64,000 nucleotides of DNA. It comes from Malania oleifera. Lineage: Eukaryota; Streptophyta; Magnoliopsida; Santalales; Ximeniaceae. The notes under the pieces are model-generated. The model was given only the letters and a program-made list of their open reading frames with translations, was not told the DNA's origin and did no database searches. Location: the NCBI RefSeq assembly GCF_029873635.1, contig NC_080423.1, positions 100,130,991 to 100,194,990 on the forward strand, read 5' to 3'. A program made the position numbers and the translations under genes. Positions 45,389-57,845 of the stretch are shown piece after piece. Each line of letters begins with the position of its first letter. The first letter of the stretch is position 1.

Positions 45389-47650
45389 ATAAATCACATA
45401 ATTCCAGCTCTCAACACATTCACGATTTTCATATTGAGCATACCTCCCCAACGACATTAGTAGGAACTTCACCACACAATTTCCATATTGAGTATACCTC
45501 CCCAACGGCATCAATAGGAACTTCACCACACAATTTCCATACTGAGCATACCTCCCCAACGGCATCAGTAAGAACTTCACTCACACAATCTCCTTACTGA
45601 GCATACCTCCCCAACGGCATCAGTAGGAAAGGAATATCACCTACTCGCACTTATTTTGCGGTATTGGGGTAGCATCAATCATATATCAGTATATACGTTT
45701 CAGAATTCACGTTCTCATTTTCACATTTCAATATTTCCAATCAATATATATCATTAATCTCATATCAGTATATCTCAATTCATTTCAACATAAATGTTTT
45801 CATCATTTTCTGTGCACATTTCGTCATCTCATAATAATATATATTGTGTTTTACGTATTTCAATATTTCTCAAAATACCCATATCAATAATTCGCAAATT
45901 CTCATTTTTCATGCAAATCATTTATACTCACATATAAATGTCAAATATCATTATTTTCCACTAATCATATCAATAATTCTCATTTCAATATTTTCTCTGA
46001 AATGATCCATCATTATATTTCACATCTTTCATCTAATATTCAGAATATATTAATTTCATACTTCAAAATATCACAATTTAATATTACTCAAATGCCACAC
46101 AATTTATCTAATATTTATATCATAATAATTTTCAGACAAAATACCATATGTTCATTTTCACATATTAATTCAAATAGTAATTCTAAAGATACTGCTATAA
46201 TTTATTCCTTTTACTTGGTTTACTAAGAGTCTCGTTAACACCCAGATTTTACGCCCTTGGCGCCTAAAACTCAAATCCTAAAATTCACATTTTTTCTAGA
46301 TTAATTAACTCATTTCCCTAAAATAATACCCAACTAACCTTCCCTAGGCTCCATATACTCCAAATTAACATTTAAACTAACATTTAACACCCCACTTAAT
46401 TTCCTGAATTATGCCTGCGGGTCTTGAAATTACATCTGCGGCGCTCACTCGGGCCCTAAATTCCAAAAATCCTACTTCAACTTCAGATGCTCAATATTCT
46501 AGTATTTCTAAATTAATATTAATTAAATGATAATAAGCCCCTTAATAACCCCCTTATACCAAATTTGGGGTTATGCCTACGACGACCCCACGAGAAATCC
46601 ACTCTGCTAGACTTGTGGAGAACTAACCCTAGATTCTCGTGATGGTGTCTGATCGTCAATCGGGCTTATAATTCACAAGAAATTGAGAAAAAATGGGAGA
46701 TTAGCTTACCCCAGGAGATACGCCTACGCCGCTCCTACCATCAATTCGCTCCGGTAGAAATGACAGCAGCGAAGAATGGAGTTCAACGGTATCTTCTGAT
46801 TTCCGATCAGGCAAGAATCTGTCACGGAACTAAGGAGAGAGGGAGAGAGAACAAGAGACTGTTGGGGGGGGGGGAGGGTCTACGCAAGAGCTTCTCTGCC
46901 TGAATTCAAAATAGGATGCTTCCCGAAGCTTTAGCTTCAGGAAGCTTTACTATTTTATATATGTATATTTTATATTATAAGTTATATTATATTATATTAA
47001 TATATTATATTATATTATATTATTTAAATAATAATAATATTTATTTATTTATTTATTTACTTTAATTAATTATTTAATTTAATTATTTTTAATTTTAACT
47101 TTTTTTAAAAAAATCACCCCACTAATCTTATGTAGCCATTATTTGGGGTTATTACATCATACTTACTGAAAGGTGTCTCACCCAATTATTTTCATACATT
47201 TCAGATATGCTGAGGAGTTTAACCTAAATTAAAGTAGCGTAGCGAAAGCGTGGGTGAGATTAGAATAAGCAGTTTAGATTAAATATTAAATTGTTATTTT
47301 TGTATATTTTAGAATTTGTAAGGATGAATTAAATTTGATATTGGAGATATTATTATAAAGAGGTTTTTAGTACTCTGGTATAATGAATTTGAGGTCTTCC
47401 GCTATATAAAATTCGGGTTACTACATCAAACCACGCCAATATAAAAGGGGGCACTGCGTAGAGGCAAAGGTATCTCATCCTAACTCATCTTTACTGTTGC
47501 TTATAACCTCCCTAGAGCAATCCCTTACTTAGGCATCGAAATGATCTCCCGAAGTACACCACAGGTTCTCCAAGCCACTCTTATTTCATATCTTTTCAGG
47601 TGATCGAAATCGTAAAGTTCATCGGAAACCATTGCACATTTTATCTCGCA

Positions 47651-48234
47651 ACAATTTTGAATTATTAATATATCTACTCATAAGTTTATTTTCTAAGAAA
47701 AATTAAAATAAAATAGACCTCATGTGTACATATATCAAAATTGAAATGACTCAAGATCACCACTCAACATAATAATTCATGATGATACAAAAATTTCTCA
47801 AGTCCCACATATACCCATGAAAATAAAGGTGACCTAATATCATTTCCCCCCTTCCCTCCCTAAAGTCACATGTCAACAATATCCTATTAGAATTAGAATA
47901 GAATTAGACTTTTGTGTTAAAATCAATAAAAATGATTAATGTTTCTCAAAATGAGAAAAATACAAAGGGATTAACAAAATAAGTTTTATTCCTATTAGTT
48001 GATAGCTCAAACGAATTATTAAGAGTAGGAACTAATCATTACGTGTCTTAGGTATAAATAACAGACACAGACAAAGGAACACATAAAAGACCAATTATCG
48101 CCATAATTTTCCTTGAAAATTTTTTTTTTGGTTATTCTAAATCACCAGGTGAACCTAATGAGTGGTGTTTTGAATCACTCATGTCTTAAGATGCAAATAT
48201 GTGAGTTCATTTTTTGAATGGGGCAAGGCAAAAA
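47651..48234. other. Unannotated AT-rich gap
   Basis: Between the foldback right end and the next solo LTR. I see no gene, repeat or RNA in it. Confidence 0.6.
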
Positions 48235-50402
48235 TGTAACGCCCCGACTCGCCACATGGGTCCGGGGTGCTACTTTAGTGACGTCTGTGTACTTGATTAC
48301 AAACTCATCATATAAAATGCAGTGGAAATAAAAGATACACTCTCCAAAAATCCATTACCAGAGTTCTATACTACCTTTATACACAAATAAATCAATTTTA
48401 ACATATTTACATCTCATAAAACTAAGCAAAATTAAAATTTCTATCTATACACACTACCTACATAAATTTACACCATTGTCCCGACTCCTCTAGCCTACTA
48501 GACCCGATCTCTAGGATTTCCTAAAAAGACAGTTTGTAAAGTAGGGGTGAGACACAGCTCAGTAAGGGAAATACTAAATTAATATCAGTGTGTGGCCAAC
48601 ATGCATTTAGTGTACTAGAAAATAATCAGTTCACTGAGTAGATAAACACATTTATGAAATCATTCTTATTTTACACTCACACACACAATTAGTCGAGGAT
48701 AGGGAAGATTACTCGCCCATACAAGTAGCTTCCCTCTGCTCTAATACCATTACTGCTATTAGGGCACTCACCTTTCTCGGTAAGCCCTCGAAGTTATCTT
48801 ATTAATTATCCGTATTCACATAAATTAACAGATATACATATAAGACAATCCTTGTGATAAACATGCCATTTACTTCCCCTATAACACAGGTTGTGCAGCC
48901 GGAAGGTTGGACTATTGTCTTGGGGGATCCACCCAGATAATAGTCCTCTGTACTCTCCACTAACATATTCCGTAGGTATCTGCAACTCCAACTGTTGGTC
49001 TGATTGCCTTCACTTAGGGGGTACATTCACCTCACGTAGGCAAATCAGACAAGGCTACCATACATCTCTCAGCATAGGTGTGGGCGCACACGGTCACATA
49101 ACAAATCACTAGCAACGGTATCGTACTCACAATACACTGGTATCCAGGATTCCTACAGGATATCATGCAATTTAGATAATAGAAAATACCATTTAAAACA
49201 TCATTTCACATATAATTCCTGTTATTCCAAAAACTTGGCCCCCTGCCACAAAATACAACCTGGCGTATAGCCGTCAATTAAAACTTGGCCTTCAGCTGTC
49301 ATACCAAATTCCTGCATTATTCACAAGCAGTTCCAGTATTTTTCGCAACAATTCCAATATTTCACAAACAATTCTAGTATTTTGCAAACAATCTCAAATC
49401 CAGTTAAACAATAAATCCAACCAAATAATCATCGGCCACATGATTTTAACATTTAAACATAACCATATAAACAACTAAACTTTCCACGGTTTGTTTCTAT
49501 TAAAAAAAACCATACCAAATATCCTAAATTTGTAAAATCCATTTTGAATGGTTGGTTTTCAAAATAACCTTTAATTTTTTAAATAAATAAATATATAAAA
49601 ATTTAATAAATTTATGTTTAATAAAATCTTGACTTAACTTAATCCTCCTTACCTGATTCCTGAAAAGCCCGATAAAACCTCGACCTACGCCCCACGGCAT
49701 TCAAAACCCCTAAAATCCTGAAATTTAAATTTTACCATATTATTCATCACAATCCTCAAAGTAATTTCTCCTAAAATTCCCCTAGATTCTGAATACCCTA
49801 AATAACCTATTAAAAACCTAAATTGTTAAACTTACCCCCAATTTAGGGTTGGTGCCCCGAAAATCCAACTCGAAAACTCGCTCCAATTAGATTATAGAAA
49901 ATCTCCTCACGAATCTCCTGAAAATTTTCGTTCGTTAATTAGGGTTAAAATTTAATAAAAATTCAGGTAAGTGTGAAAATTGACCTTATAGCAGGAGATA
50001 TGCTTACGCCGCTCTCACGACAAATCCGCTTCAGTAGGAATGTCAATGGTGAAAGTAGGAACCCAACGGTATTTTCGGATCTCCAATTAGCTGAATGTTG
50101 GAGAAGAAATTGAGAAAAGTGGAAAAGAAGACGCGGAAGAGACGAGAGGAGCGTGAGAGAGTGGAGGGAGAGAGAGAGAGAGTGCAGCTCTCTTTGGATG
50201 TTAAGAGAAGGAAGGAAATATGATTTTCTTCTGAAAGCATTTGAAAGAAACATTTAATTAATAATAATAATTTATTTAATTAATAAAAATAAAAATAAAA
50301 ATTACTTAATTAATTAATTTATTTATTTATCTTTATTTATTTTATTTTATTTTTATTTTTATTTTTTATACTTCCATTCATATTATCTTTTGGAACGTTA
50401 CA
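48235..50402 (-). mobile_element. Gypsy-type solo LTR, minus orientation
   Basis: It begins TGTAACGCCCCGACTCGCC and ends TTTTGGAACGTTACA, 2168 bp, with no coding domain. Flanks are AAAAA (48230-48234) and AGAAA (50403-50407), a duplication with one mismatch. It carries the shared LTR core at about 48545-48602 (read on the minus strand) and a GGAAGATTACTCGCCCATAC phrase also present in the level-2 LTR at 35230, so it is a relative of that LTR. Confidence 0.75.
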
Positions 50403-50407
50403 AGAAA

Positions 50408-51138
50408 ATAAAAATATAGACCCTACATATGCTTGTGCCAAAATAAGAATAGTTCAAAATCACTCTATGTATGAGACCAACGTGGAAATTCGGGATCATC
50501 CAAAATCTTCTCATTTGAGTTCTACATATATGTTTCCAAAAAAAAAAAAAAAAGTTGTTTAAGACGACCACTAATGGATGGCGATTCAATATCACTTACA
50601 ATTTTCTTAGTAAAACTTATACCTTAAATGATATCCCGGCTAATTACATAAGTGTGGTTTGTCTGGATCTAACTAAAGTATGACTCTTGAAATATTTAGT
50701 ATTTTTCATAAAATGAAATGCCTAATTGGTCAACCACATACATAAAATTTTTCATTTGATTCTTAAATTTAAAAGGAATTAGTGAAAGGATCACCGCTAA
50801 GGTTGAAAATGATTTTGATTTCAATTGATGGGTGCCGACAATAGTATGGAAGGGACTCGGAAAATGGAAACGATTGAAGAGTCTTAACTCAAAACTTTTC
50901 AATTGCATATATATAAACATGGCAATTTTAATTGATGGATGAAAAATGTCTCTCTATTTTTTTTCAATAAAAAATCACACATATCTTTGTTATTAGTTAT
51001 AAAAAAAATTAAAAATTAAAAATTACCTTTTGTTCATAGACAAATGATGAATTAATTTCAATGTTAAAAGCAAGTGGGCAATTCCAAGTCAATGAAACAA
51101 AAAAAAAGAGGAGGAGAAACGCAAAAATTATAGGAAAT
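50408..51138. other. Intergenic DNA left of the tRNA gene
   Basis: No gene or repeat family recognised. A short poly(A) run lies at 50537-50553. The A/T-rich bases 3' of the tRNA (minus strand, below 51139) could supply an RNA polymerase III T-run terminator, but no long minus-strand T run is obvious directly at the gene end. Confidence 0.5.
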
Positions 51139-51210
51139 TCCGTTGCCGGGACTTGAACCCGGGTCTCTCGGGTGAGAGCCGAGTATCCTAACCAACTAGA
51201 CTACAACGGA
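51139..51210 (-). tRNA. trnE-CTC: tRNA-Glu (anticodon CTC)
   Basis: The 72-base minus-strand sequence folds as a cloverleaf. The acceptor stem TCCGTTG pairs perfectly with CAACGGA; the anticodon stem CTCGG/CCGAG encloses loop CTCTCAC with anticodon CTC, reading GAG codons; and the T arm is CCCGGGTTCAAGTCCCGG, including the B-box GGTTCAAGTCC. The A-box region is TAGTCTAGTTGG. It has no intron and no encoded CCA, as expected for a plant nuclear gene. All stems are intact, so it is probably functional. It stands alone, with no other tRNA nearby. Confidence 0.97.
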
Positions 51211-52570
51211 AGTTGAAACTCTGTACTTTCTAATAATATAAATAGAAATATCTAAGATCTTACGTTGCACCATTGCATACCAAACCAGGATGAATTGAAA
51301 ATTTTCTATTCCATAGTTGTACGTCATTTTCAAGTTTTTTTTTTATTTAATTAATTTACTTCTATCATATGAATAACAAAATACAAACAAATCTATACGA
51401 ATTAAATTCTTTATCTTAAACTAAACTTCGTTAAAAAACTTCTCGCAAAACTCGGAACCTTATAATTCTAGAACGCCTTTCTTAGATTACACTTGGTGAA
51501 ATATTTCCATGTTCATAGTTTCTCACTAGAATGTATAGAAAATTCTCTCCCATAATTGTATGCCATATTTAAGTGCTTATTTAATTAATTTACTTCTATC
51601 ATATGAATAATGGGTTATAAATGCTTAGAAAATGAAGAAGATGGAGTTTCTCGTAAAGCAAAGAGTTCTATAATCCATGAACGCTTGAATTTTATTCAAT
51701 TTTTATACTTATGTACCAAACAAATCCGTAGACCTTTATATATTTGTATATGTATATTAAACATAAACTATAGACGAGAATGGCCCTCTCAAATACAAAT
51801 GATGTCCCACAACCTCCTAAAAAACCTAAAAAGAAAAAGTTCGTACACAATCTTCGATAAAAAATGTAATATGAAATCATAAACTTCAAATATTAAATTT
51901 AAAATTACATTACAAATATACCGTCCATGAAGTCGAGCCTTAACTTACTCCTCCCTTGTTCATTAAGATAACTCTTGTTTTATTTAGATTACCATAATTT
52001 GCTGCACAAAACTTGATGAATTACTTGAATTGTTCGTGAATTACTTGATTCATTTATAGTACCTATAATGATCCACGATTTTGCAAGAAAACGCTCAAAA
52101 TGCATCGAGTAACTTCTTTAAATTTAGTATGCATGGGATCACCCATGAAACTTGAAGTACACAATTGTGGGAGAGAAAAAATTAATAGTTAAATAGTAAA
52201 TTTTTCCTATAAGAGAGAAAGTACAATGGGTAAATTAGAAACCTATAAGCCCAAATTTTGCTAAGCTACTCTTAGTTTTATTCATATGATTTTGTGACAT
52301 TTTATCTAGGCAATGCTTTAAATTTTGAGACTACTTTGATGCCATTGCAATCTTTTAAAAAATATTAAAGATACATGATGTTAGCATGATTAGGGAATCT
52401 GGCCTTTAAATTTTATATTCAAATAGTTTTCCCCCAATACCTTATGCAAGGTACAAGTCAAAATAGTCACTAAGGATCCATTTACATAATTATTTAACCC
52501 ATTTAGCATGGTTTGATCCATTTACCTATTTACTCTTAAAAATAAAAATATTCTCAATATGCTCATGTAG
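51211..52570. other. Unannotated AT-rich DNA
   Basis: No gene, RNA or known transposon recognised. Short open frames here lack family resemblance and codon bias. Confidence 0.55.
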
Positions 52571-52702
52571 CCCATATGCCACTTGTTTACCCATTTAATA
52601 ATTTTAAAAATGTAGACATCTCTCTCTCCTCTCTCCTCTCTCTCTCTCTCTCTCATATAACCCATATGCCACTTGTTTACCCATTTAATTCTAAAATGGA
52701 GA

Positions 52703-52762
<60 letters not shown>

Positions 52763-52809
52763 GTAACCCATATGCCACTTGTTTACCCATTTAATTTTAA
52801 AAATGGAGA

Positions 52810-52853
<44 letters not shown>

Positions 52854-52900
52854 GTAACCCATATGCCACTTGTTTACCCATTTAATTCTAAAAATGGAGA

Positions 52901-52959
<59 letters not shown>
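52571..52959. repeat. Compound tandem repeat: about 50 bp unique unit plus (CT)n, four copies
   Basis: CCCATATGCCACTTGTTTAC starts at 52571, 52661, 52767 and 52858. Each copy runs into a (CT)n tract of variable length, ending at 52959. Periods of 90-106 bp differ mainly in CT length. Open frames across it are Ser-Leu low complexity, not genes. Confidence 0.9.
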
Positions 52960-52960
<1 letters not shown>

Positions 52961-54931
52961 ACATATAAACTAAAAATATTACATAATTGACATCAATTTC
53001 ATACTATCTTGTGTTAATACAATAGTATAGATACAGGTTATTTGAATATATCTTTATCATTAACAATCACGTTCAAAGTACATGACATATTTGCAGAAGA
53101 TATGCTTATCCACTATGTAACATGCATAAGCATATGCAATCAGTCCATTAATAACCCAAATGACTTTACACTGCAACACATTCTTTTCAACAATGCAATG
53201 GTTTGTTTTTTTCCACCACCCAAAAAAAAAAAAGTGCAGTTGCTCGACTCAAAAGATCCTATACAAGAATCTCACCTACAAAATTCCACTCCTTGTTTTA
53301 TTCCTTTGCACAGATAACATCTGTTCCGTAGATAATACCCCCTCTTCCTAAACTATCATGTATCAAAATTTTTTTCCAAGCTATCTCCCGAGCAGAGGCG
53401 AACTTAGTGGGGGCTCAGTGCCCTCCCATGGTAAGGAATCATTTTCAAATATGCAGTGGCCTAACTCAGATTCTACATAAGGATTGCCCCTAAAAAGATC
53501 ATCTCTTTCTTCTTCTTTTTTTCTTTTTTCATTCCATCTTGCCATTTCCTTAACCTAGCTGATAATCAAGGATCGGTATATTCACAGAACATTGAAGAAA
53601 CAGAAGAATCTTTCCAAGTCCTAATCCTAGGCCTTTTTAATGAAAGGCACATCTCACATAATCCCAAGGTCTAAATAAATGAGAGCTCAACTCAATAGAT
53701 ATGCTCTGAGAAACTCCACAAGCCTCTTCCAAAAGCTCACCCCATGCAGTGTGCTGGAATGAGAATCCTTGATTTACACAGCAGCCTTAAATCGACTTAA
53801 TGAAAACTTCTAGGTGTTCAATCAATAATAAAATTTAAGAAAAAAAAAAGTGCAGAGCATTAGCCCCAAAAGAAATGACAAATGTAATCACAATCAAAAC
53901 CAATTTCAAATACAAACACATCAAAACCAAGATGTATAAACCAAAAACAGTTCCAAATACTAGGGAGATCCACAAATCAGAAGCCCCAACAGTCAATAAA
54001 TGGATGCTGGTCAGTCCCACAAATGGTAAAAATCAACCTAATCAAAAGCATGCTAGACATGGTTCAGAGGGGCATTACTGCTGGTTCTCTCAAGCAATTC
54101 ACATTCAAGCAAGGCTGCAGGGAGGGAGAGTTGGGTCTAAATGGGTTACTCATTTATCATCCACATAATTATATGGATGTACTCTAACCCATTTATTCGT
54201 AGTGGATATGGGTGGGTGATATAGGGCAGTGACTGAATATCAAAAACATAGAGAGAAGAAAGAGAATTATGGGACAGAGAAGTAGAAAGAAGAAAAGAAG
54301 AGGACAAGAATAGAGAATTATCGACGAGAGTAGCGAAGAAAGAACATTGCTGGCACTGGGAAGCAGAGGACAGAAGAATTGAGAAAGAAGAGCAGGAATA
54401 GAAGCAGAACAGAGAGAGAGAGAGAGAGAGAGAACAGAAAAGAGATAAGGGAGGAGGAAGAAGAAGGAAGAACATGTATGAGATAGGGAAAAACAGTGAG
54501 AAATCTGGATTCAAATTGACGACTGCTCATACAAGTTACAAGCCCAGCATTTATGCCCACTACTAACCAAAACACATGTTTATAAGAACCCCAACAAAAC
54601 AAGAAATTACAAAATAACCCCAAAATATTTAAAATAAACCTAAACTAACTAAATTTCTTAAAAAACCAGATTTTTTACCAAAATAAAATAAAACTGCTAA
54701 CTACCATATAGACATCTAAAGTTCCCCATTGGTGGTTCTCCATCAGCGGGTTATAATTGCCACCTCTATATGTAACTCCTATACTATGACCATTCTATTC
54801 TTAGGAATAGACATTCCCCAAACCAAATTATGCTCTAAGAAAGTCACATCTTATAGGGTTGAATGTATGTGGGGTATGCAAAAGAGTAACTCATCCCCCA
54901 TTCCCTATCCCCATATGGTCATAATGGTTTG
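52960..54931. other. Unannotated DNA left of the Copia nest
   Basis: No convincing gene. There are A-runs (53222, 53838) and a (GA)n run at about 54412-54432. The text GCAGAGGCGAACTTAGTGGG near 53393 looks like a fragment of a common plant repeat. The rest looks single-copy. Confidence 0.5.
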
Positions 54932-57662
54932 TGTTGAATAATTGGGTCAAATAGAAGACCTAATCACAATGATAGGTCTCTCCCTCTATTTATAATATTT
55001 GTCCAGTAGATACCAATTACCAAATATCCTTATTAATTCTCACTTATTAGCATAACGCTAGCACACTAATAATGTTAAATGACTAAAATGCACAATGGTC
55101 TTGGATATCTTGTCATCACCAGTAATCACAGTATCGCTCACATACACAATAAGCAAAATCCTGCCTAATGGAGTATGATAATAAAATATAGAATGATCCA
55201 CTCACACCACCGAAGGCCAAACTCAAGTGTCATAGCACTGAGTTAACCAAACCATGTCTTGCGACTAAGCCGACAAACTAAACCTGACTCCTCTTGAGCA
55301 ACAAACCAATGTGGTTGCTTCATGGAGATCACCATGTAGGAAAGCATTCTTCACGTATAACTAATATAAAGACCAGTAATAGGTGGTGGCAAAAGAGATG
55401 AACAAACATCTCTTGAGTTTATCTCTTAGCGACAAGGCAAGTCTTCATCGAGCCACAAAACCATTTGTATTGACCTTCATGGTGTACACCCAACTACAAC
55501 CAACCACAGGCTTATTAGGAAGAAGAGGTACCTACTGTCAATTATCATTATCCTATAACATATGCATCCCCTTAATCATTGCAATATAAGTTAATAGAAC
55601 TCAAGGAATCAAGATAGTATGACGTAGGCTCAAAAAATGTGGCATCATCAGGGACAAAAAATTGATGTAAAGTAGGGCTATAACATCAATATCCTTTTCG
55701 ATTACAGGAATAACCTAGAAAAATACATTTGATATCATGAGGATCCAACTTATCTGTTAAACTGAAGAACAAAGGAGACACAGCCGAATATACAAGGAGG
55801 AAGGAAATACGAAGGAGCGTTAGGGAAGATAATCGAATACGGGAACTTGCCACCAAGGACAAAAGATGACATTTTTTTTATAAGAAAGCAAGCTGAGAGC
55901 ACATCACTCTAAAAAAAAATCTGGGCACATTCATTTTATACAATAGGATTCAAGTGACTTCAAGAAAATTTTTATTTTCCCACTCTGAAACTCCAGTTGG
56001 TTATGGAGTGTGGGCACGAAGTTAGTTATATAAGTAGTGAATTGAGTGCTAAATTACTTCTTAGCAGTATCACTATGAAGCATTTGAGTTGGCATATCAA
56101 ATTGTGTTCTTCTTGAGAACTGAAGGCACAATAGATGCTAAAGAACTCAAAAAAAAAAAAAAAAATCATTAAATACAAATAAGTCATTCAAGAGCACTTA
56201 TTGACAAAATGTTACAAAGTACTAAAACCCCAACTATGACGTGACATGACTAGGACCCAAATATTGGAATGGACCAACATAAATGGGCTAACGACTCTTT
56301 TATTGACTAGGGAAGCAAAGGGAACATGATGATGCTTTCCTAATTGACAAGACTCACATTCAAGGTTAGACACTAAACTCAAAGTAGGAACTAGTTGTTT
56401 TAACTTGTCCAATGATGGATGACCAAGGTGACAATGGATTTGATGTGATGTGACAATGCGCACTATAGGCAATAAGAGAAGAGAAAGACTCAAAGTAGTA
56501 AAAATCCACCAATCTCACATCCTATGCCAATGGTCTTCCCTGTCTTCAGATCCTGAACAACAATAGAATCAATAAAGAAGGTTAAAAGCAAATCAATGAC
56601 TGTAATTTTACTAATAGACACAAGAACGACAAGGGATTTAGGGAAATACAGAACAGAAGAAAGAGGATGGAAGGAGTAGGATTTATTAGTTCCTATACCC
56701 TTAACTATAATAGTGGACCCATTAGCAAGGGTAACTATTGGTGAACTTTTAGAATACTAGAGGATAGAAAAGAAGTTTGTGACATGTCATATGATTAGTA
56801 GCAACATACTCAATAACCCATGGACTAGTGGGAGAGATACCATATGACATACAAATTGTAGGATTGCCCTTCTGAGCAAAAGATTCAATATTATGAGATG
56901 CATGTTGGGATGCCTGATACTGCAAGAACCTTAAATACTCTTCCTCTGAGATAGTTACGGTACACTATTCACCTCAACAAATGTTTGACATTGAAAACAT
57001 ATTTTTGGGATTTGAGGACACATCCCAACATGAACACAACATTGACACAGCAGCAAATCAGAAATACACAGGGAACAAAATGCTCTGGAATTCCAAAAGT
57101 GAACTTTTGGACCAACCGAAACAACCACAAATGAGTTAACATTGATTCAACCATAAACGAGTCACCAATCATTGGACATAGCACTGCTATAGCCCTCCAA
57201 AAATTAGCCTAGAGACACTGCCACTGCCACTGCCACAAGGAACCAACCGATCACCTTAGTAATATCAAAGAACAACTACTGAATTGTCAAGAGTGAATGA
57301 TCGAAAAGGGTTAAATCTTTGAACAGAAAAAATGACCAATAACTTGACACTATGGTCTATGGAAGGATTTAAAGCATTTTGGAAGAAATCGGAGGCAAAG
57401 TTGTTGGAGGCAGCTCCCATGCACCAGCATGTGGGGATGGACCTGCAGGTGATTGTCTGGTGTGTGGGGGCACGTGGGTGGCTCTCTAGCGATAAAATTT
57501 CACCCACCTATACATCAGAGGGTTCTGTGAATGGTTATGGTGTTGGTTTTGCAAAATATTGAAGATTAATTGAGATTCTGGAGAAGGTAGCACTGTCCAG
57601 GAAGTTTACAGCGACTGCAGTGTTTTCCAGAGACTTCTGGGCTTGTCTCTAACCTCTAAAGG

Positions 57663-57845
57663 TGTTAATGGTTATTTAGTCTTTCAGCATTATTATCATT
57701 ATTATGTGTTAAGAGTTTTTTGTTAGTAATAAGTGTGAGTTAATAAGGGTATTATGGTCATTCCCATTGTACTTACATATATTATAAATAGAGGGAGAGA
57801 CATATCATTGAGTTTAGGTCTTCCATTTTACCCAATTACTCAACA
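57663..57845 (+). repeat. 5' LTR of the inner Copia
   Basis: 183 bp with TG...CA ends and a TATAAATAGAGG TATA-type box near 57783, followed at once by the tRNA-Met primer site. Confidence 0.85.

Larger units (their letters stand above)
27238..47156 (-). mobile_element. Nest level 2: Gypsy-type solo LTR, minus orientation, split twice
   Basis: On the plus strand it begins TGTGACGCCTCGATT (27238) and ends GGGGTTATTACA (47156). Flanks are CCATA (27233-27237) and TCATA (47157-47161), a 5 bp duplication with one mismatch. Its own pieces are 27238-27839, 35203-35481 and 45389-47156, about 2.6 kb. The right part mirrors the Tekay LTR of this window (TATATGGAGCCTAGGGAAGG occurs in both with small changes), so it is a diverged relative in the opposite direction. 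No coding domain lies between, so it is a solo LTR. Four to five imperfect repeats around CATACCTCCCCAACGGCATC lie at 45440-45630. Confidence 0.75.
26049..47425 (+). mobile_element. Nest level 1: Gypsy-type solo LTR, plus orientation, split
   Basis: It begins TGTACAACCCC at 26049 and ends TTCGGGTTACTACA at 47425, flanked on both sides by TCAAA (26044-26048, 47426-47430), a perfect 5 bp target-site duplication. Its own sequence is 26049-27237 plus 47162-47425, about 1.45 kb, with no internal coding domain, so it is a solo LTR. It contains the CCACACACTG...TTACTG...GTGTCTCACCC core shared with the other LTRs here; the level-2 insertion sits inside that core. A (CT)n run lies at about 26213-26254. 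Confidence 0.8.
25411..47650. mobile_element. Foldback / long-TIR element split by a 21.4 kb nested LTR stack
   Basis: The left arm runs 25411-25852. The right arm is its inverted copy and runs 25858-26048, then resumes at 47431-47650 after the stack. The outer ends are TGCGGGATAAAATGTG and, mirrored, CACATTTTATCTCGCA. Arms are about 410-440 bp with almost no spacer (centre near 25855, GACTTTTGG...CCAAAAGTC). Matching inner landmarks include CTTTTATATTGGCG at 25614 and CGCCAATATAAAAG at 47434. Without the stack the element is about 860 bp, with no coding capacity. It resembles foldback or MULE-type long-TIR elements. No outer target duplication was recognised. Confidence 0.75.

Noticed and set aside
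52576-52961. Open frames of Ser-Leu repeats
   Set aside because: They are translations of (CT)n tracts in a compound minisatellite.
57332-57562. 76-residue plus-strand open frame (WSMEGFKAFWKK)
   Set aside because: It runs antisense through the leader of the outer Copia copy; no conserved family seen.
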